DNA of 64,000 nt from Deinococcus aerius (GCF_002897375.1 NZ_BFAG01000018.1:8317-72316); one strand, 5' to 3'. Shown: positions 17,957-27,795, numbered from the stretch's first letter. The notes: generated by a model not told the origin, from the sequence alone. Numbers and translations: made by a program.

Positions 17957-19513
17957 TCACTCCCGGGATTCTCCTCCATCCCCCGCCTGTTGACGGTCAG
18001 CAAGGACTTGCCCGAGCTCTTCTGCCAGGGCCTGACTGCCCTTCAGGGTGCCGCTGAGTTCCTCGATATAGGTCTGCAACCCGAGCTGCACGCCCCTGGC
18101 GTACAACGTCTGCACCTCCGGGGGCCTCTCCCCGGCCTCTGCCAGGCGAATGGCCTCGTGGTACTGCGCGATGATGCCGCCCAGCACCAGCTCCTCAGGG
18201 GGCCACGGAAAACGTTCGGGGAGCAGCCGTTCAATGAACAGGGGTGGAAAGATGAATTCAGTGATGGTGCATCGGTTGGCCACCCTGCCCAGGACGTCGT
18301 AGGCCGTCTCACCCAGCACGAACACCGGATTGCTGGAAACCATGAACACGGCGGGGTGGAGGGCCAGCCACCACCACAGGTGGCACCGCATGGCGTCCCG
18401 CTTTGCCGTGGGCGACAGCCACACCGCCAGGTTGACGTAATAGTCGCTGATGTTGTCCAGCGTCGTCCCCAGCGGAAATCCCCGCAGGTTGACGTTGAAG
18501 TAGTGGTGCCACGTCGAGTCCGCCACGATCCTGCCCACGCCCGCCACACTGCCGTCGTAAGCGGCCGTCACCCCGTAGACGGCGCCGGTGCGCTTGTCGG
18601 TTCCCCAGGCGACGATTTCGGGAACGGGCTGCTTGGCGGGGCCGCTGGGCCAGGTTTGCGGGGGAAAACTGGACGGAATGAGCAGTTGGCCCTCGTGCAT
18701 ATGGTCCGGGAAAACCCGGATAGGTCCGCTGCGCCCGCAGAACAGCGGGTGTGGGCGCGAGCGGATCACCCAGCGGGGGAAATACCCGCGCAGGGGATAC
18801 TGTTTCAGGATCAGCCGCTGCGGAATGGCATCGTCTTGCAGGGTGAGGTTATCGAGGCTGTTCACGCCGTCGGGTTCCTGGGTGTTGTGGCTGTTGCCCG
18901 CGAGGGCGCCCGGCGGGCCCTCCCACTTGCGCAGTTCGCCTGCTCGGGGCACCCGGTGTCCGATCGCCCGCCCCAGGTTCAGCAGGTCGTCGAGCGACGC
19001 CGCCGCCCCCGTGGGCCTGGGGTCCGCGTGGTCCCCCGTCATCAGGACTCCCCCCTGGCCCATCCAGGTGGAGAGCGCCGCGACCTCGGCGTTCGTCAGC
19101 TCGTTCTCGGGCTCACCGGGCAGGTTGCATTGCCCCACCCCGAAAAACCAGATCTGGTCGTAACGGCCCAGAAGAGCCGTGGTGAGCTTGTTCGCGGCGT
19201 GCCCCCCGTCGTGGCGATTGATCAGATCGATCTGGAAATTGACGTAGAAAGGGTTGCGCCCGATGATCAGGTCGCGCAGGTGATTGACCCCGAAATCCTG
19301 GGCACTCTCAAACACCACCCTGCCCCGGCGGTCGTCGGTGTAAAAGAGGATGCGGACGGTGGGACGGCGGCAGAAGATCGGGTAGAGGGGATGTCCCTCG
19401 GGGACCTCGGGCACGGCCACGTCGATGAGGGCATCGTGACGTACCACCTCGAAACGCAGTTGACCGTACTGCTCCCCGGAGAAGCGGTTGGCTTGAGAAG
19501 AGTTCCCGCTCAC
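17957..19513 (-). CDS. ThuA-like (class I glutamine-amidotransferase-fold) protein, unknown function
   Basis: 518 residues from a GTG at 19513 preceded by GGGAGGAAGG; upstream in-frame sequence belongs to an intergenic repeat and is probably not coding. An N-terminal segment about residues 30-200 has the look of the ThuA/GATase1 Rossmann-like fold (RPTVRILFYTDDRRG, YDQIWFFGVG, LTNAEVAALSTWMGQGGVLM, TGDHAD). The middle contains HPLFCGRSGPI and PVPEIVAWGTDKRTGAVYGV, typical of checking real value against sugar- or trehalose-utilisation proteins. The C-terminal 150 residues are helical. No signal peptide is evident. Catalytic residues are not obvious, so it may be non-enzymatic. Confidence 0.5.
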   Translation of the reverse strand: MSGNSSQANRFSGEQYGQLRFEVVRHDALIDVAVPEVPEGHPLYPIFCRRPTVRILFYTDDRRGRVVFESAQDFGVNHLRDLIIGRNPFYVNFQIDLINRHDGGHAANKLTTALLGRYDQIWFFGVGQCNLPGEPENELTNAEVAALSTWMGQGGVLMTGDHADPRPTGAAASLDDLLNLGRAIGHRVPRAGELRKWEGPPGALAGNSHNTQEPDGVNSLDNLTLQDDAIPQRLILKQYPLRGYFPRWVIRSRPHPLFCGRSGPIRVFPDHMHEGQLLIPSSFPPQTWPSGPAKQPVPEIVAWGTDKRTGAVYGVTAAYDGSVAGVGRIVADSTWHHYFNVNLRGFPLGTTLDNISDYYVNLAVWLSPTAKRDAMRCHLWWWLALHPAVFMVSSNPVFVLGETAYDVLGRVANRCTITEFIFPPLFIERLLPERFPWPPEELVLGGIIAQYHEAIRLAEAGERPPEVQTLYARGVQLGLQTYIEELSGTLKGSQALAEELGQVLADRQQAGDGGESRE

Positions 19514-19578
19514 GGCCTTCCTCCCTGAATGACGCGGGGCGACCTGTTCCTTGACGTGTCGAGCTTCCCTCAGACCGA

Positions 19579-19786
19579 CTTGCTCTGATTCCAGAACATC
19601 CGGTGATTTCCCGGATGTTCGGGTGGCCCCAGGCTCAGGGGCGGCCCCTCGCCTTTCTTGCTGGGCACGGCGGAGGATGACTCGCTCATGGTCCATCGCC
19701 GCCAGTCGGTCTTCTTTGCTTCCCCCTCTGCTGCGCAGCTCTACGAGTCCGGTCGCCCTTCGTCTGCGACTCGCCGCAATTCCGTC
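19579..19786. repeat. Intergenic repeat element, left copy
   Basis: Contains TTGCTCTGATTCCAGAACAT at 19580-19599, whose exact complement occurs at 22115-22134. It also has a perfect 10-bp hairpin (GAACATCCGG / CCGGATGTTC, 19594-19620) and a tail (about 19735-19790) resembling 22170-22219 in direct orientation. Its tail runs into the stop codon of the mini-peptide gene. It looks like one of the small intergenic repeats known in Deinococcus genomes; the family assignment is inference. Confidence 0.6.
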
Positions 19787-19894
19787 TCACCCCCCGATGT
19801 GGCCCGCCCCGGTCGTGGGGTTGGCGAGCGCCCACCCGGACAGCGCGAGCAGCAGCAGGGTCAGACGGTACTTCCAGTTACAATAGGTGAGCAT
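19787..19894 (-). CDS. Secreted 35-residue peptide, divergent from TPR regulator
   Basis: ATG at 19894 with AGGAGG five bases upstream; stop TGA at 19787. The protein has a basic N-terminal stretch (NWKYR), a hydrophobic core (LTLLLLALSGW) and a signal-peptidase-like ALA site. The predicted mature peptide is NPTTGAGHIGG. It is transcribed away from the TPR-wHTH-BTAD gene starting about 180 bases further right. The same arrangement recurs at 54816-55145, where the predicted mature peptide starts DPSTGHGPG. The shared (N/D)P(T/S)TGxG start in two otherwise different small secreted proteins beside paralogous regulators argues that both are real. A signalling role is inference. It is too short for routine gene calling. 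Confidence 0.6.
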   Translation of the reverse strand: MLTYCNWKYRLTLLLLALSGWALANPTTGAGHIGG

Positions 19895-20076
19895 CCTGGC
19901 CTCCTGGCAACGTGCCGGGGAACACCGCCCTAGAAAGCTCGACGGTAGGGGCAGTGTAGAGAGCGGCCGCTTAGGTGACGGGAGCGCGGGGGCGCGGGAC
20001 GCTTAGGGCAGCTCGCACCAAGGGTGCCGCGGCTGGGCACCCTTTCGGGGCGAGGGGCGCAGGAAGGCGGTGCGGG

Positions 20077-22071
20077 GTGGAGGGGACACTTGGGCCGCGC
20101 GGCAATGCAGCGGAGCGCCGCCCCGGGACGCCGGGGGACCCGGGGAACGCCGTGCTGGCCTGCCTGGCCGCCGGGCAGTTCGGGGAGGGCCTGCGCCATT
20201 ACACGGACCTCACGGCGCCGTCCCCGGAGGACGACCTGTGGGGCGGGCAGTGCCTGGTGCTGCTCGGGCGCCGCCTGGAGGGCCTGCGGCTGCTCCTCCA
20301 GGCCCGGGCGCGCGGCCTGGAGGACGCCGGGGCGCTGGTGGCGGTCGCCTACCGCTTCGAGGGCGAGGTGGAGCGGGCCGGGGAGGTGCTTTCCGGCCTG
20401 GACGGGACGCGGCTCTCCGCCTTCGGCGGGGCGGTCGCCGGGCGCGAGCGCGGCCTGCTGCTGTTTCACGCCGGGCGGCTGCGCGAGGCCCTCTCATTCC
20501 TCCAGCGGGCCTGGGAGACCGCCGCGGGCGACCCGGTCACCGGGCACTTCCTGGGCAGCTTCAGCGCCGCCCTCAGCCTGGTGCTGGCCGAGCTGGGCCG
20601 GGACGCGAGCGCGGCGGAGTACGCCAGCCTGGCCCTGGGGCGCGTCAGCCCACCGCAGCGTGTGCCCCTGCTGTGGGCCAGAGCCCTGAGCCGCGTCCAC
20701 ACCGGGGACTTCGGGGGCGCGGCGCGGGACCTCGACGAGGCCGCCCTGGGGGCCACCCCCGACGCCGCGCCCCTGCTGGACTATTACCGCGGCGTGCTGG
20801 CCGACGCCCGCGGCCTGTGGCCCGAGGCCGGTGAACACTACCGGGCCAGCGCCGGGGCCGCCCGCCAGGCCCGGCAGCCCGAAACCGAGTTTTACGCCCT
20901 GCTGCGCCTGTGCGCGCTGAGCACCGGGCAGGGGGACCTCGACGCGGCCCGGCGGCATCTGGCCCGCGCGCGGCACCTGGCCTCCGGCGAGCGGATGGCG
21001 GCCTTCCTGGCCCTGCGCCGGGGCGCCCTGCTCGTGCGCGCCCACGACCCGCAGGCCCTGCCGGTGCTGGAGGCGGCCCGCCAGGGCTTCGGGACGCTGG
21101 AACTCACGCGCGAGCTGGGCCTGGCCCACCTGCACCTGGCGGAGGCGCACCTCAGGGTGGGGCAGGCCGACACCGCCCTGGCCCACCTCGAACAGGTCGC
21201 CGACGTGCGGCACGCGCTGGAGGGCGGGGCGGTGCTGGCCGCCGAGCTGCGGGGCCTGCCCGCCACGCTCGACCTCCTGCGGGACTCGGCGCGTGGCCCG
21301 TTCCCCCCCTACCTGGACGTGCTGCGCCGGGACCTGGAGGCGCTGGAGGCCGGGCTGCCTCCCCGCCTGACCCTGACCACCCTGGGGGGCTGCGGGCTGA
21401 CGCTGGCGGGCGAGCGGGTGCGCCTGAATGTGGGGATGGCCCGCACGGTGGAGCTGCTGGCCTTCCTGCTGGAGCGGGGCGAGGCCACCCTGGAGGAGGT
21501 GCAGACGCACGTGTTCGAGTACCACCCGCCCCGCCAGGCGCGCGACTACCTGCACGTCACCCGCAACGCGCTGGGTAAGGCGCTGCCGCAGCTTGGGGTC
21601 CCCTTCGACCGGGCACGCCGGGCGTACCGCCTGCGGCCCCAGGGGGTGCGGCTGTGCTGGGACGTGCAGGAGGTGCGCCGGGCCGTCCACCTGGGCGGCG
21701 AGGTGGGGCTGCGCCGGGCGCTGGGCCTGTACACCGGCCGCTTCCTCCCCGGGTCCGAGACCGCCTGGGCGGCGACCGTGCGCGAGGACCTGGAATGGTC
21801 GCTGGCGCGGGTGGGCCTGGAAACGCTGGAGACGCTCCAGCGCCAGGGCAACGCCGCCGCCTGCGTGGGCCTCGCCCAGCGCCTGCTCCAGGTGCAGCCG
21901 CTCGACGTGGGCATCACCAGCCTGCTGGTGCGGGCGCTGCACACCGTGCGCGGCAGCCTGGCCGCCCGGCAGGAACTGGAGCGGGCGTCGCAGGTCTTCC
22001 AACGCGAACTGGGCGAGGTGCCCGAACCCCTCCTCGCCCTGCGCCGGGACCCCTGGCTCTCCACCCACTGA
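20077..22071 (+). CDS. TPR-wHTH-BTAD transcriptional regulator (paralogue of 52906-54816)
   Basis: About 664 residues if it starts at the GTG at 20077, which follows AGGAAGG; in-frame GTGs at 19975 and 20152 are alternatives, the latter matching the paralogue's length best. Residues about 25-420 are TPR-like helical repeats. Residues about 430-530 form a winged-helix domain (LTTLGGCGLTLAGERVRL, TVELLAFLLERGEATLEEVQ, YLHVTRNALGKALPQLG). The C-terminus is a BTAD (LYTGRFLPGSETAWAATVRE, LLQVQPLDVGITSLLVRAL). This order, with sensor repeats ahead of the DNA-binding part, is the reverse of peptide-sensing RRNPP regulators, which have HTH first. It is divergent from a mini-peptide gene, and the pair is bracketed by related repeats. 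Confidence 0.75.
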   Translation: MEGTLGPRGNAAERRPGTPGDPGNAVLACLAAGQFGEGLRHYTDLTAPSPEDDLWGGQCLVLLGRRLEGLRLLLQARARGLEDAGALVAVAYRFEGEVERAGEVLSGLDGTRLSAFGGAVAGRERGLLLFHAGRLREALSFLQRAWETAAGDPVTGHFLGSFSAALSLVLAELGRDASAAEYASLALGRVSPPQRVPLLWARALSRVHTGDFGGAARDLDEAALGATPDAAPLLDYYRGVLADARGLWPEAGEHYRASAGAARQARQPETEFYALLRLCALSTGQGDLDAARRHLARARHLASGERMAAFLALRRGALLVRAHDPQALPVLEAARQGFGTLELTRELGLAHLHLAEAHLRVGQADTALAHLEQVADVRHALEGGAVLAAELRGLPATLDLLRDSARGPFPPYLDVLRRDLEALEAGLPPRLTLTTLGGCGLTLAGERVRLNVGMARTVELLAFLLERGEATLEEVQTHVFEYHPPRQARDYLHVTRNALGKALPQLGVPFDRARRAYRLRPQGVRLCWDVQEVRRAVHLGGEVGLRRALGLYTGRFLPGSETAWAATVREDLEWSLARVGLETLETLQRQGNAAACVGLAQRLLQVQPLDVGITSLLVRALHTVRGSLAARQELERASQVFQRELGEVPEPLLALRRDPWLSTH

Positions 22072-22092
22072 TACCGGCTTGCGGCGATGGAA

Positions 22093-22219
22093 GAACATTC
22101 CGTGGCTTGTCCGTATGTTCTGGAATCAGAGCAAGCTGGTATTCGTTGCTGCTGGCTCTCCTTCGGAGCTGTGCCAGTCCGCTCGGGTTCGTCTTCGACT
22201 CACCGCAATTTCGTATGAG
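22093..22219. repeat. Intergenic repeat element, right copy
   Basis: Counterpart of the repeat at 19579-19786. ATGTTCTGGAATCAGAGCAA at 22115-22134 is the exact reverse complement of 19580-19599. An imperfect hairpin around GAACAT...ATGTTC lies at 22093-22120. The tail AGTCCG...CACCGCAATTTCGT (22178-22215) matches the left copy in the same orientation. The copies differ at many positions, so they are not a recent duplication. Confidence 0.55.
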
Positions 22220-22287
22220 GTCCTCGCCAGGGCCTGCCGCCGGGCGAGCTGGGGGACCACTCCCACGGCGCGGGGGCTGAGCGCCGG

Positions 22288-23820
22288 TCAGGGCTTCGCC
22301 GGGACGGGGCTTTCCCGGGGACGCGGGGAAGGTTCGGAATCCTCCACCCTGAGCGGAAACACACCGGTAAACAGCCGCGGCCAGGCGAGGTGGGGCCTTG
22401 CCAGCTCCAGCCGGTAGCCGAGCCCGGAAAACTGGCGCTCCCACAGCACGCGCATCTGCGGCAGCATCAGGTCGGCCACCCAGCCGTTTGCCCGCGGAAG
22501 CTGCTCCCCCAGGTCGAAGGGGCTGGGCTCGTGCAGCCGGGCCCGCACCTGCGCCCGCACCTCGGCCTGGTACAGCGCGTCGTCCACCAGGCGCGAGAAG
22601 AGCGCCTCCACCCGGGCACGCTCGTCCCGCACCGGCAGGGCACCCATGGCGATGGCGCTGCCCAGGGAGTTCCCCGCCGTGTTCCACCCGGCATAGCCCG
22701 CCAGCCGAGCGAGGGGCAGGCCCTGCAGCAGCCGCCACAGCCGCCGCTCGGCCCCGTTCGGGTAGGCGATGTCCGCCAGGCTCACGCGCTCGCCCCGTTC
22801 CAGGGCGTCCCGCACGAAGTCCACGAAGGCGGGAAGGTGCCGGGCCGTGGTGTCCACCGCCCCGTAGTCGGGCTGCACATTCGCCTGCCGCTCGCCGGGC
22901 GTGTTCACTGCGAGGATGAAGTCCGCGTCCGCGCGCCCGTCGGCGGGGACGCAGCCCGCGGCCCGCAGGTGCGCCTGCACGAGTTCCCCGGCGGGTCGGT
23001 CCTCGTACAGCAGGCCCGCGGCGCCGCCGAGCGTGCCGGAGTAGCGCACATACACCCTCGGCGTCCCCCCGCGCAGCAGCCGGGCCAGCAGCGTCACGGG
23101 CACCTCGTCCGCGCCCGGGTAGATGTCCACCCGGGGCCAGACGCCCAGCTCGTCCGTCCGCGCCTCCAGCAGGCGGCGGTCGTGGGCGGCCAGGCCGTAC
23201 GGGGTGGTGTCGTCCAGCGTGAGGCAGAGGTGCTCGATCACGCCGTTCTGGACGTGATTCAACGCCTCCAGGTGCAGGGTGCGGTTGCGCTCGCGGGTCG
23301 CCAGCCAGTCCTCCAGGATCGATGCCGGAACCGCCGCCCTCGCCGCCTCCAGGGCCGGGCGTTCGGCCTCCCCGTGCCGCGCGTGGCGGTCGAAGGCCGT
23401 GCTGTAGGCGCGCAGCTCGCGGCCCCACTCGCCGTAGTACGGCTTCTCCTCCAGGGGATCATTGTCGTGCGCCACCCGGACGATCACGCCGAAGGCCAGG
23501 ATGCGGAGCCGGGGATTGAGGTGGCGGGCCTCCTCCAGCACGCCCAGCCGCTCCAGCACGGCGTCAAGAGGGTCCGAAACCCGGCGGGCCGGGATCATGC
23601 CGCCTAAAGTCAGGGTTTCCAGGCAGACGATCAGGGCGTCCGTGCGCGGGGCCTCGTCCAGCAGCCAGGAGCGCAACAGCGCCGTGTCGCCGGGCTCGTT
23701 GAGACGCGGCAGGGCCTGTGGCGGCGGAACACGTACCTCGGCGCCCGCCATCCGCGCCAGTTGCACGGGATGGTCCAGCGTCTGGGGGCGCACGTCGGGG
23801 GGAATCAGCAGGATGTTCAT
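22288..23820 (-). CDS. DUF4127 family protein
   Basis: 510 residues from the ATG at 23820, which overlaps the stop of the preceding hydrolase gene (ATGA). The start MNILLIPPDVRPQTLDHPVQ, then CLETLTLGGMIPARR, DDTTPYGLAAHDRR and SGTLGGAAGLLYEDRPAGE are typical of DUF4127, a family without a settled function. There is no signal peptide. It is the last gene of the amino-sugar uptake operon, after an FAD oxidoreductase and an alpha/beta hydrolase. This suggests a cytoplasmic step in handling imported amino sugars or wall fragments, which is inference from context. Confidence 0.8.
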   Translation of the reverse strand: MNILLIPPDVRPQTLDHPVQLARMAGAEVRVPPPQALPRLNEPGDTALLRSWLLDEAPRTDALIVCLETLTLGGMIPARRVSDPLDAVLERLGVLEEARHLNPRLRILAFGVIVRVAHDNDPLEEKPYYGEWGRELRAYSTAFDRHARHGEAERPALEAARAAVPASILEDWLATRERNRTLHLEALNHVQNGVIEHLCLTLDDTTPYGLAAHDRRLLEARTDELGVWPRVDIYPGADEVPVTLLARLLRGGTPRVYVRYSGTLGGAAGLLYEDRPAGELVQAHLRAAGCVPADGRADADFILAVNTPGERQANVQPDYGAVDTTARHLPAFVDFVRDALERGERVSLADIAYPNGAERRLWRLLQGLPLARLAGYAGWNTAGNSLGSAIAMGALPVRDERARVEALFSRLVDDALYQAEVRAQVRARLHEPSPFDLGEQLPRANGWVADLMLPQMRVLWERQFSGLGYRLELARPHLAWPRLFTGVFPLRVEDSEPSPRPRESPVPAKP

Positions 23821-24587
23821 GATGCGGGGAAAAGGTTGGGGGTGGAGAGGAAGGCCATCGCGTCGTCGCGCATCCCAGGCGAGGTGTAGTGTCCGGTGTC
23901 CGGGTAGATCTGCGCCGTGAAGCGGTCCGCCTGCCCGGCCTGCTCGTAGGCCCGGCGGTAGGCGGCGACCGTGGCCTCGTGGAGGGGCGGGGGAAACACC
24001 GCGTCGGCCTCGCCGTGCAGCAGCAGCAGGCGGGTGGGGGGAGCCTGCTCGGCGTGGAGGACCGGACGGTGCGCCTCCACAAAGCGGCGGGCCAGCGGCA
24101 CGGTGACCTCGGGTTCGTCCCACACGCCCTCGCTGGAGATCACGACCACCTGCCCCACCCGCTTCTCGCGCAGGGCCAGATAGTGAGCGACGAAGCCTCC
24201 CATTGAGATACCGACCGCGGCGGTGGGGAGTTCGCCGAAGACCTCGTGCGAGGCGTCGATCAGGCCGTGCGCCTCCAGCGCCGTCCTCACCGCACACAAA
24301 CGCAGGAAGTTGCGGTAGCCCAGCGTCTCCGGGGTCAGGCTCGCCTCGCGGCGCTCGCCGTGTCCTACGGCGTCAGGCAGGACGACCAACCAGCCTGCCT
24401 CCACCATCCGGGTGAAGATGCCGAGGTTGCCCTCCTTGCTCGCGGTGACCCCGTGGTACACGAGGACCAGGCCGCGCGGGGGGTCCAGGGGACGTTCGAT
24501 CAGGCAGGGGATTCCGGCCAGGACCCGGCGCTCTATCGCGTAGGGCGTAGTGCCGATGAGAGGGGTGGCATACGGCGGTCCGCTCAC
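23817..24587 (-). CDS. Alpha/beta hydrolase
   Basis: 256 residues from a GTG at 24587 overlapping the FAD gene stop (GTGA), indicating coupling. An oxyanion loop VYHGVTASKEGN, nucleophile elbow VGISMGGFVAH with Ser, LLLHGEADAVFPP with the acid, and a late His in YPDTGHYTSPGM give a complete catalytic triad. The family includes prolyl-oligopeptidase-like esterases and deacetylases. No signal peptide is present, so it is cytoplasmic. Its place between an FAD oxidoreductase and DUF4127 in an amino-sugar operon hints at sugar-ester or N-acyl hydrolysis, but the substrate cannot be read from sequence. Confidence 0.78.
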   Translation of the reverse strand: MSGPPYATPLIGTTPYAIERRVLAGIPCLIERPLDPPRGLVLVYHGVTASKEGNLGIFTRMVEAGWLVVLPDAVGHGERREASLTPETLGYRNFLRLCAVRTALEAHGLIDASHEVFGELPTAAVGISMGGFVAHYLALREKRVGQVVVISSEGVWDEPEVTVPLARRFVEAHRPVLHAEQAPPTRLLLLHGEADAVFPPPLHEATVAAYRRAYEQAGQADRFTAQIYPDTGHYTSPGMRDDAMAFLSTPNLFPAS

Positions 24588-25951
24588 AGGTTGGCGCCCT
24601 GAGCCCGCAGAGCCGCGCGCAACTCCACGCCGTCCACCCCGCGCACGTCGCCGCAGTTCCGCGAGGCCCACGCCGCCGCCAGCCCCGCCGCCTCGCCCAT
24701 CGAGTGGCAGTTCTGCTGGACGCGGATCGCGGATTGCGCCTCGAAGGTCGCGCTCGCGCAGCGGCCCGGCACGAGGACGTTTCGCAGCCCCCGGGGAATC
24801 AGCGCCCGGTAGGGAATCTCGTGGTAGGCGTCCGGGCGGAAGTAGGGCGACTGGCCCTCCCGCTCGTGGTACAGCTTCTTGCCGCGCGGCGAGTGGATGT
24901 CCACCGGGTAGTGGTTGCGGCAGATCGCGTCCTCGAAGGTGCGGCAATCCAGAATGTCCTCCAGCGTCAGCACGTAGTCCCCGACGATCCGCCGCGTCTC
25001 CCGAATGCCCACCATCGGGGCGTAACTTCCCAGGAAGGAGGCCTCGCAGCCCGGCAGGTAACGGCGGCAGAAGTGGACCAGGCGTTCGACCGCCGCCTTG
25101 CCGTCCACCTGCGCGGCGCTGAGCTGCCAGGGGTCGGCCCCGTCGTTCAGCTCGGGGGCCAGCCGCGGGCAGTTGAAGCTGATCTCGCCGGGCCGCCCGG
25201 GCACGCTGAAGCCCTGGAAGTAGTCGCCGTCGCGCTCCAGCAGCACACCGTCCTCCACGGCCTGCCGGAAAAGGGGTTCCAGGGTCGAGTTCTTGCCCCA
25301 GACCATCCAGAAGTGCAGGAAGCGCGGGCTCTCCTGGGGCTGCCCCTGCCCGATCAGAAAGGCGCACAGCCGCTCGGGGTCCACCCCCGCCAGGGTGAAG
25401 CGCAGGCTCATCGCCTGGTGCAGCCCGTCCTCGCCGCCCGCCTGGAAGGGGGCACCCGCCGCCACCGCCACGTCTGCATCCCCGGTCGAGTCGATGATGA
25501 CCTTGGCCGGAAGTTCGACTAAGCCGCCTTTGTTGTGGACGACCAGCCCGCGCACGTTCCCCCCGTCGAGGACCGGCTGGACGACATGCGTGTGGTAGAG
25601 CAACTCCGCGCCCGATTCCACCGCCATCTGCTCCAGCACGTACTTCATGCCCTCGGGGTTGAACCAGTTGTCGTTGCCGCCGCGGTCCACCGCCCCGTCC
25701 CCACGGGCGATCAGCCGGGCCTTGAGTTCCTCGGTGAGGCCCTGGTTGAGGCTCACCCCCGCGCTCACGTTCCGCATCAGCGGCGTGACCTGCGCGTTCG
25801 TGCCCGTGCCGCCCAGCGAGCCGAACGCCTCGACGATCAGCGTCCTCGCCCCCGCCCGCGCGCTGGCGATCCCCGCGATGGCGCCGCTCGTGCCGCCCCC
25901 GGCGACGATCACGTCCCAGCGCCGCTCGGACGCCCTGTACTCCAGCCCCAT
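24584..25951 (-). CDS. FAD-dependent oxidoreductase (FAD_oxidored family)
   Basis: 455 residues from the ATG at 25951, overlapping the permease stop (ATGA). The N-terminal dinucleotide fold is clear: WDVIVAGGGTSGAIAGIASA (residues about 12-31), LIVEAFGSLGGTGTNAQVTP, and VIIDSTGDADVAVAAGAPF. A C-terminal NVLVPGRCASATFEAQSAI then HSMGEAAGLAAAWA completes the FAD-binding pattern. It belongs to the family of FAD-dependent proteins common in polysaccharide- and amino-sugar-utilisation operons of soil bacteria. It probably oxidises an imported sugar derivative, but the substrate is unknown. Confidence 0.82.
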   Translation of the reverse strand: MGLEYRASERRWDVIVAGGGTSGAIAGIASARAGARTLIVEAFGSLGGTGTNAQVTPLMRNVSAGVSLNQGLTEELKARLIARGDGAVDRGGNDNWFNPEGMKYVLEQMAVESGAELLYHTHVVQPVLDGGNVRGLVVHNKGGLVELPAKVIIDSTGDADVAVAAGAPFQAGGEDGLHQAMSLRFTLAGVDPERLCAFLIGQGQPQESPRFLHFWMVWGKNSTLEPLFRQAVEDGVLLERDGDYFQGFSVPGRPGEISFNCPRLAPELNDGADPWQLSAAQVDGKAAVERLVHFCRRYLPGCEASFLGSYAPMVGIRETRRIVGDYVLTLEDILDCRTFEDAICRNHYPVDIHSPRGKKLYHEREGQSPYFRPDAYHEIPYRALIPRGLRNVLVPGRCASATFEAQSAIRVQQNCHSMGEAAGLAAAWASRNCGDVRGVDGVELRAALRAQGANL

Positions 25952-26832
25952 CAGCCCTTCACCGCGCCCTCGATGCCGCGCATGAAGTACCGCTGGGCGA
26001 ACAGGAAGATCAGCAGGATGGGGATGATGGTGAGCACCGTGCCCGCCGCGACCGCCCGCGTATTCGTGCTGAACAGGCCGTTGAGTTCCAGCAGCCCGGC
26101 GGCCAGCGGGTACATCTCGCGGTCGTTCAGGATGATCCGGGCCCACAGGAACGAGTTCCAGGTCGCCACGAAGTCCAGGATGGCGAAGGCCGTGATGGAG
26201 GGCAGCGCGAGCGGGATCATCACCCGCCGCCAGATCGTGAGTTCCGAGGCCCCGTCGATGCGCGCCGCCTCGATCAGTTCCTGCGGAATGCCCAGGTACG
26301 CCTGCCGCAGCAGGAAGAGCCCGACCACGCTCGCCAGGCCCGGCAGCACGATGGCCGCGTACTCGCCGGGCACGCTCCTGAGCAGCCCCAGCTTGACGGT
26401 CGTGATGTAGTTGACGATCAAGCCCGCCTCGTTGGGCAGCACCAGGACCGCCAGGATCGCGTAGAAGATCAGGTCCCGCCCCGGAAAACGCATTCGCGCC
26501 AGCGGGTAGGCCGCCAGCGTCGCCAGCACCACGCTGCCCACCACCCCGAAAAAGCAGATGACGACGCTGTTCAGCACCCAGCGCAGCATGGGGGCATTGC
26601 TGAACACTGCCTCGTAATTGCGCCAGGTGACGCTGTCGGGGAGCAGTTTCGGCGTGTAAATCGCGCCGGTCGTCTCCAGCGAGGTCAGCACCGTCCAGTA
26701 GAAGGGGTACACGGTGATGACGGCGATCAGGCTCAGCAGGCCGTACGTGAGGACTTTGCCGAGCAGCCCGCGGGTGCGCCGCCGCGCCCGCAGTTGCTCC
26801 GCCGTCGTTGGGGTCGGCGCCAGGGTGGTCAT
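25951..26832 (-). CDS. Carbohydrate ABC transporter permease (MalG-type)
   Basis: 293 residues with six predicted membrane segments, the first at about residues 28-48 (VLTYGLLSLIAVITVYPFYW). The EAA loop EAARIDGASELTIWRRVMIPLALP, which contacts the ATPase, is intact. It is the inner-membrane partner of the next gene's permease; together they form the channel for the sugar delivered by the two binding proteins upstream in the operon. No cognate ATPase gene lies in this operon, so a shared MsmK-type ATPase encoded elsewhere is expected. Confidence 0.92.
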   Translation of the reverse strand: MTTLAPTPTTAEQLRARRRTRGLLGKVLTYGLLSLIAVITVYPFYWTVLTSLETTGAIYTPKLLPDSVTWRNYEAVFSNAPMLRWVLNSVVICFFGVVGSVVLATLAAYPLARMRFPGRDLIFYAILAVLVLPNEAGLIVNYITTVKLGLLRSVPGEYAAIVLPGLASVVGLFLLRQAYLGIPQELIEAARIDGASELTIWRRVMIPLALPSITAFAILDFVATWNSFLWARIILNDREMYPLAAGLLELNGLFSTNTRAVAAGTVLTIIPILLIFLFAQRYFMRGIEGAVKG

Positions 26833-26862
26833 GTCAGGACACCTCGAGGAAGGGGGAGGGCA

Positions 26863-27791
<929 letters not shown>

Positions 27792-27795
<4 letters not shown>

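Noticed and set aside
19514..19696. N-terminal extension of the ThuA-like protein to an ATG at 19696
   Set aside because: The segment is repeat-derived DNA; a GTG at 19513 with a strong ribosome-binding site fits better.
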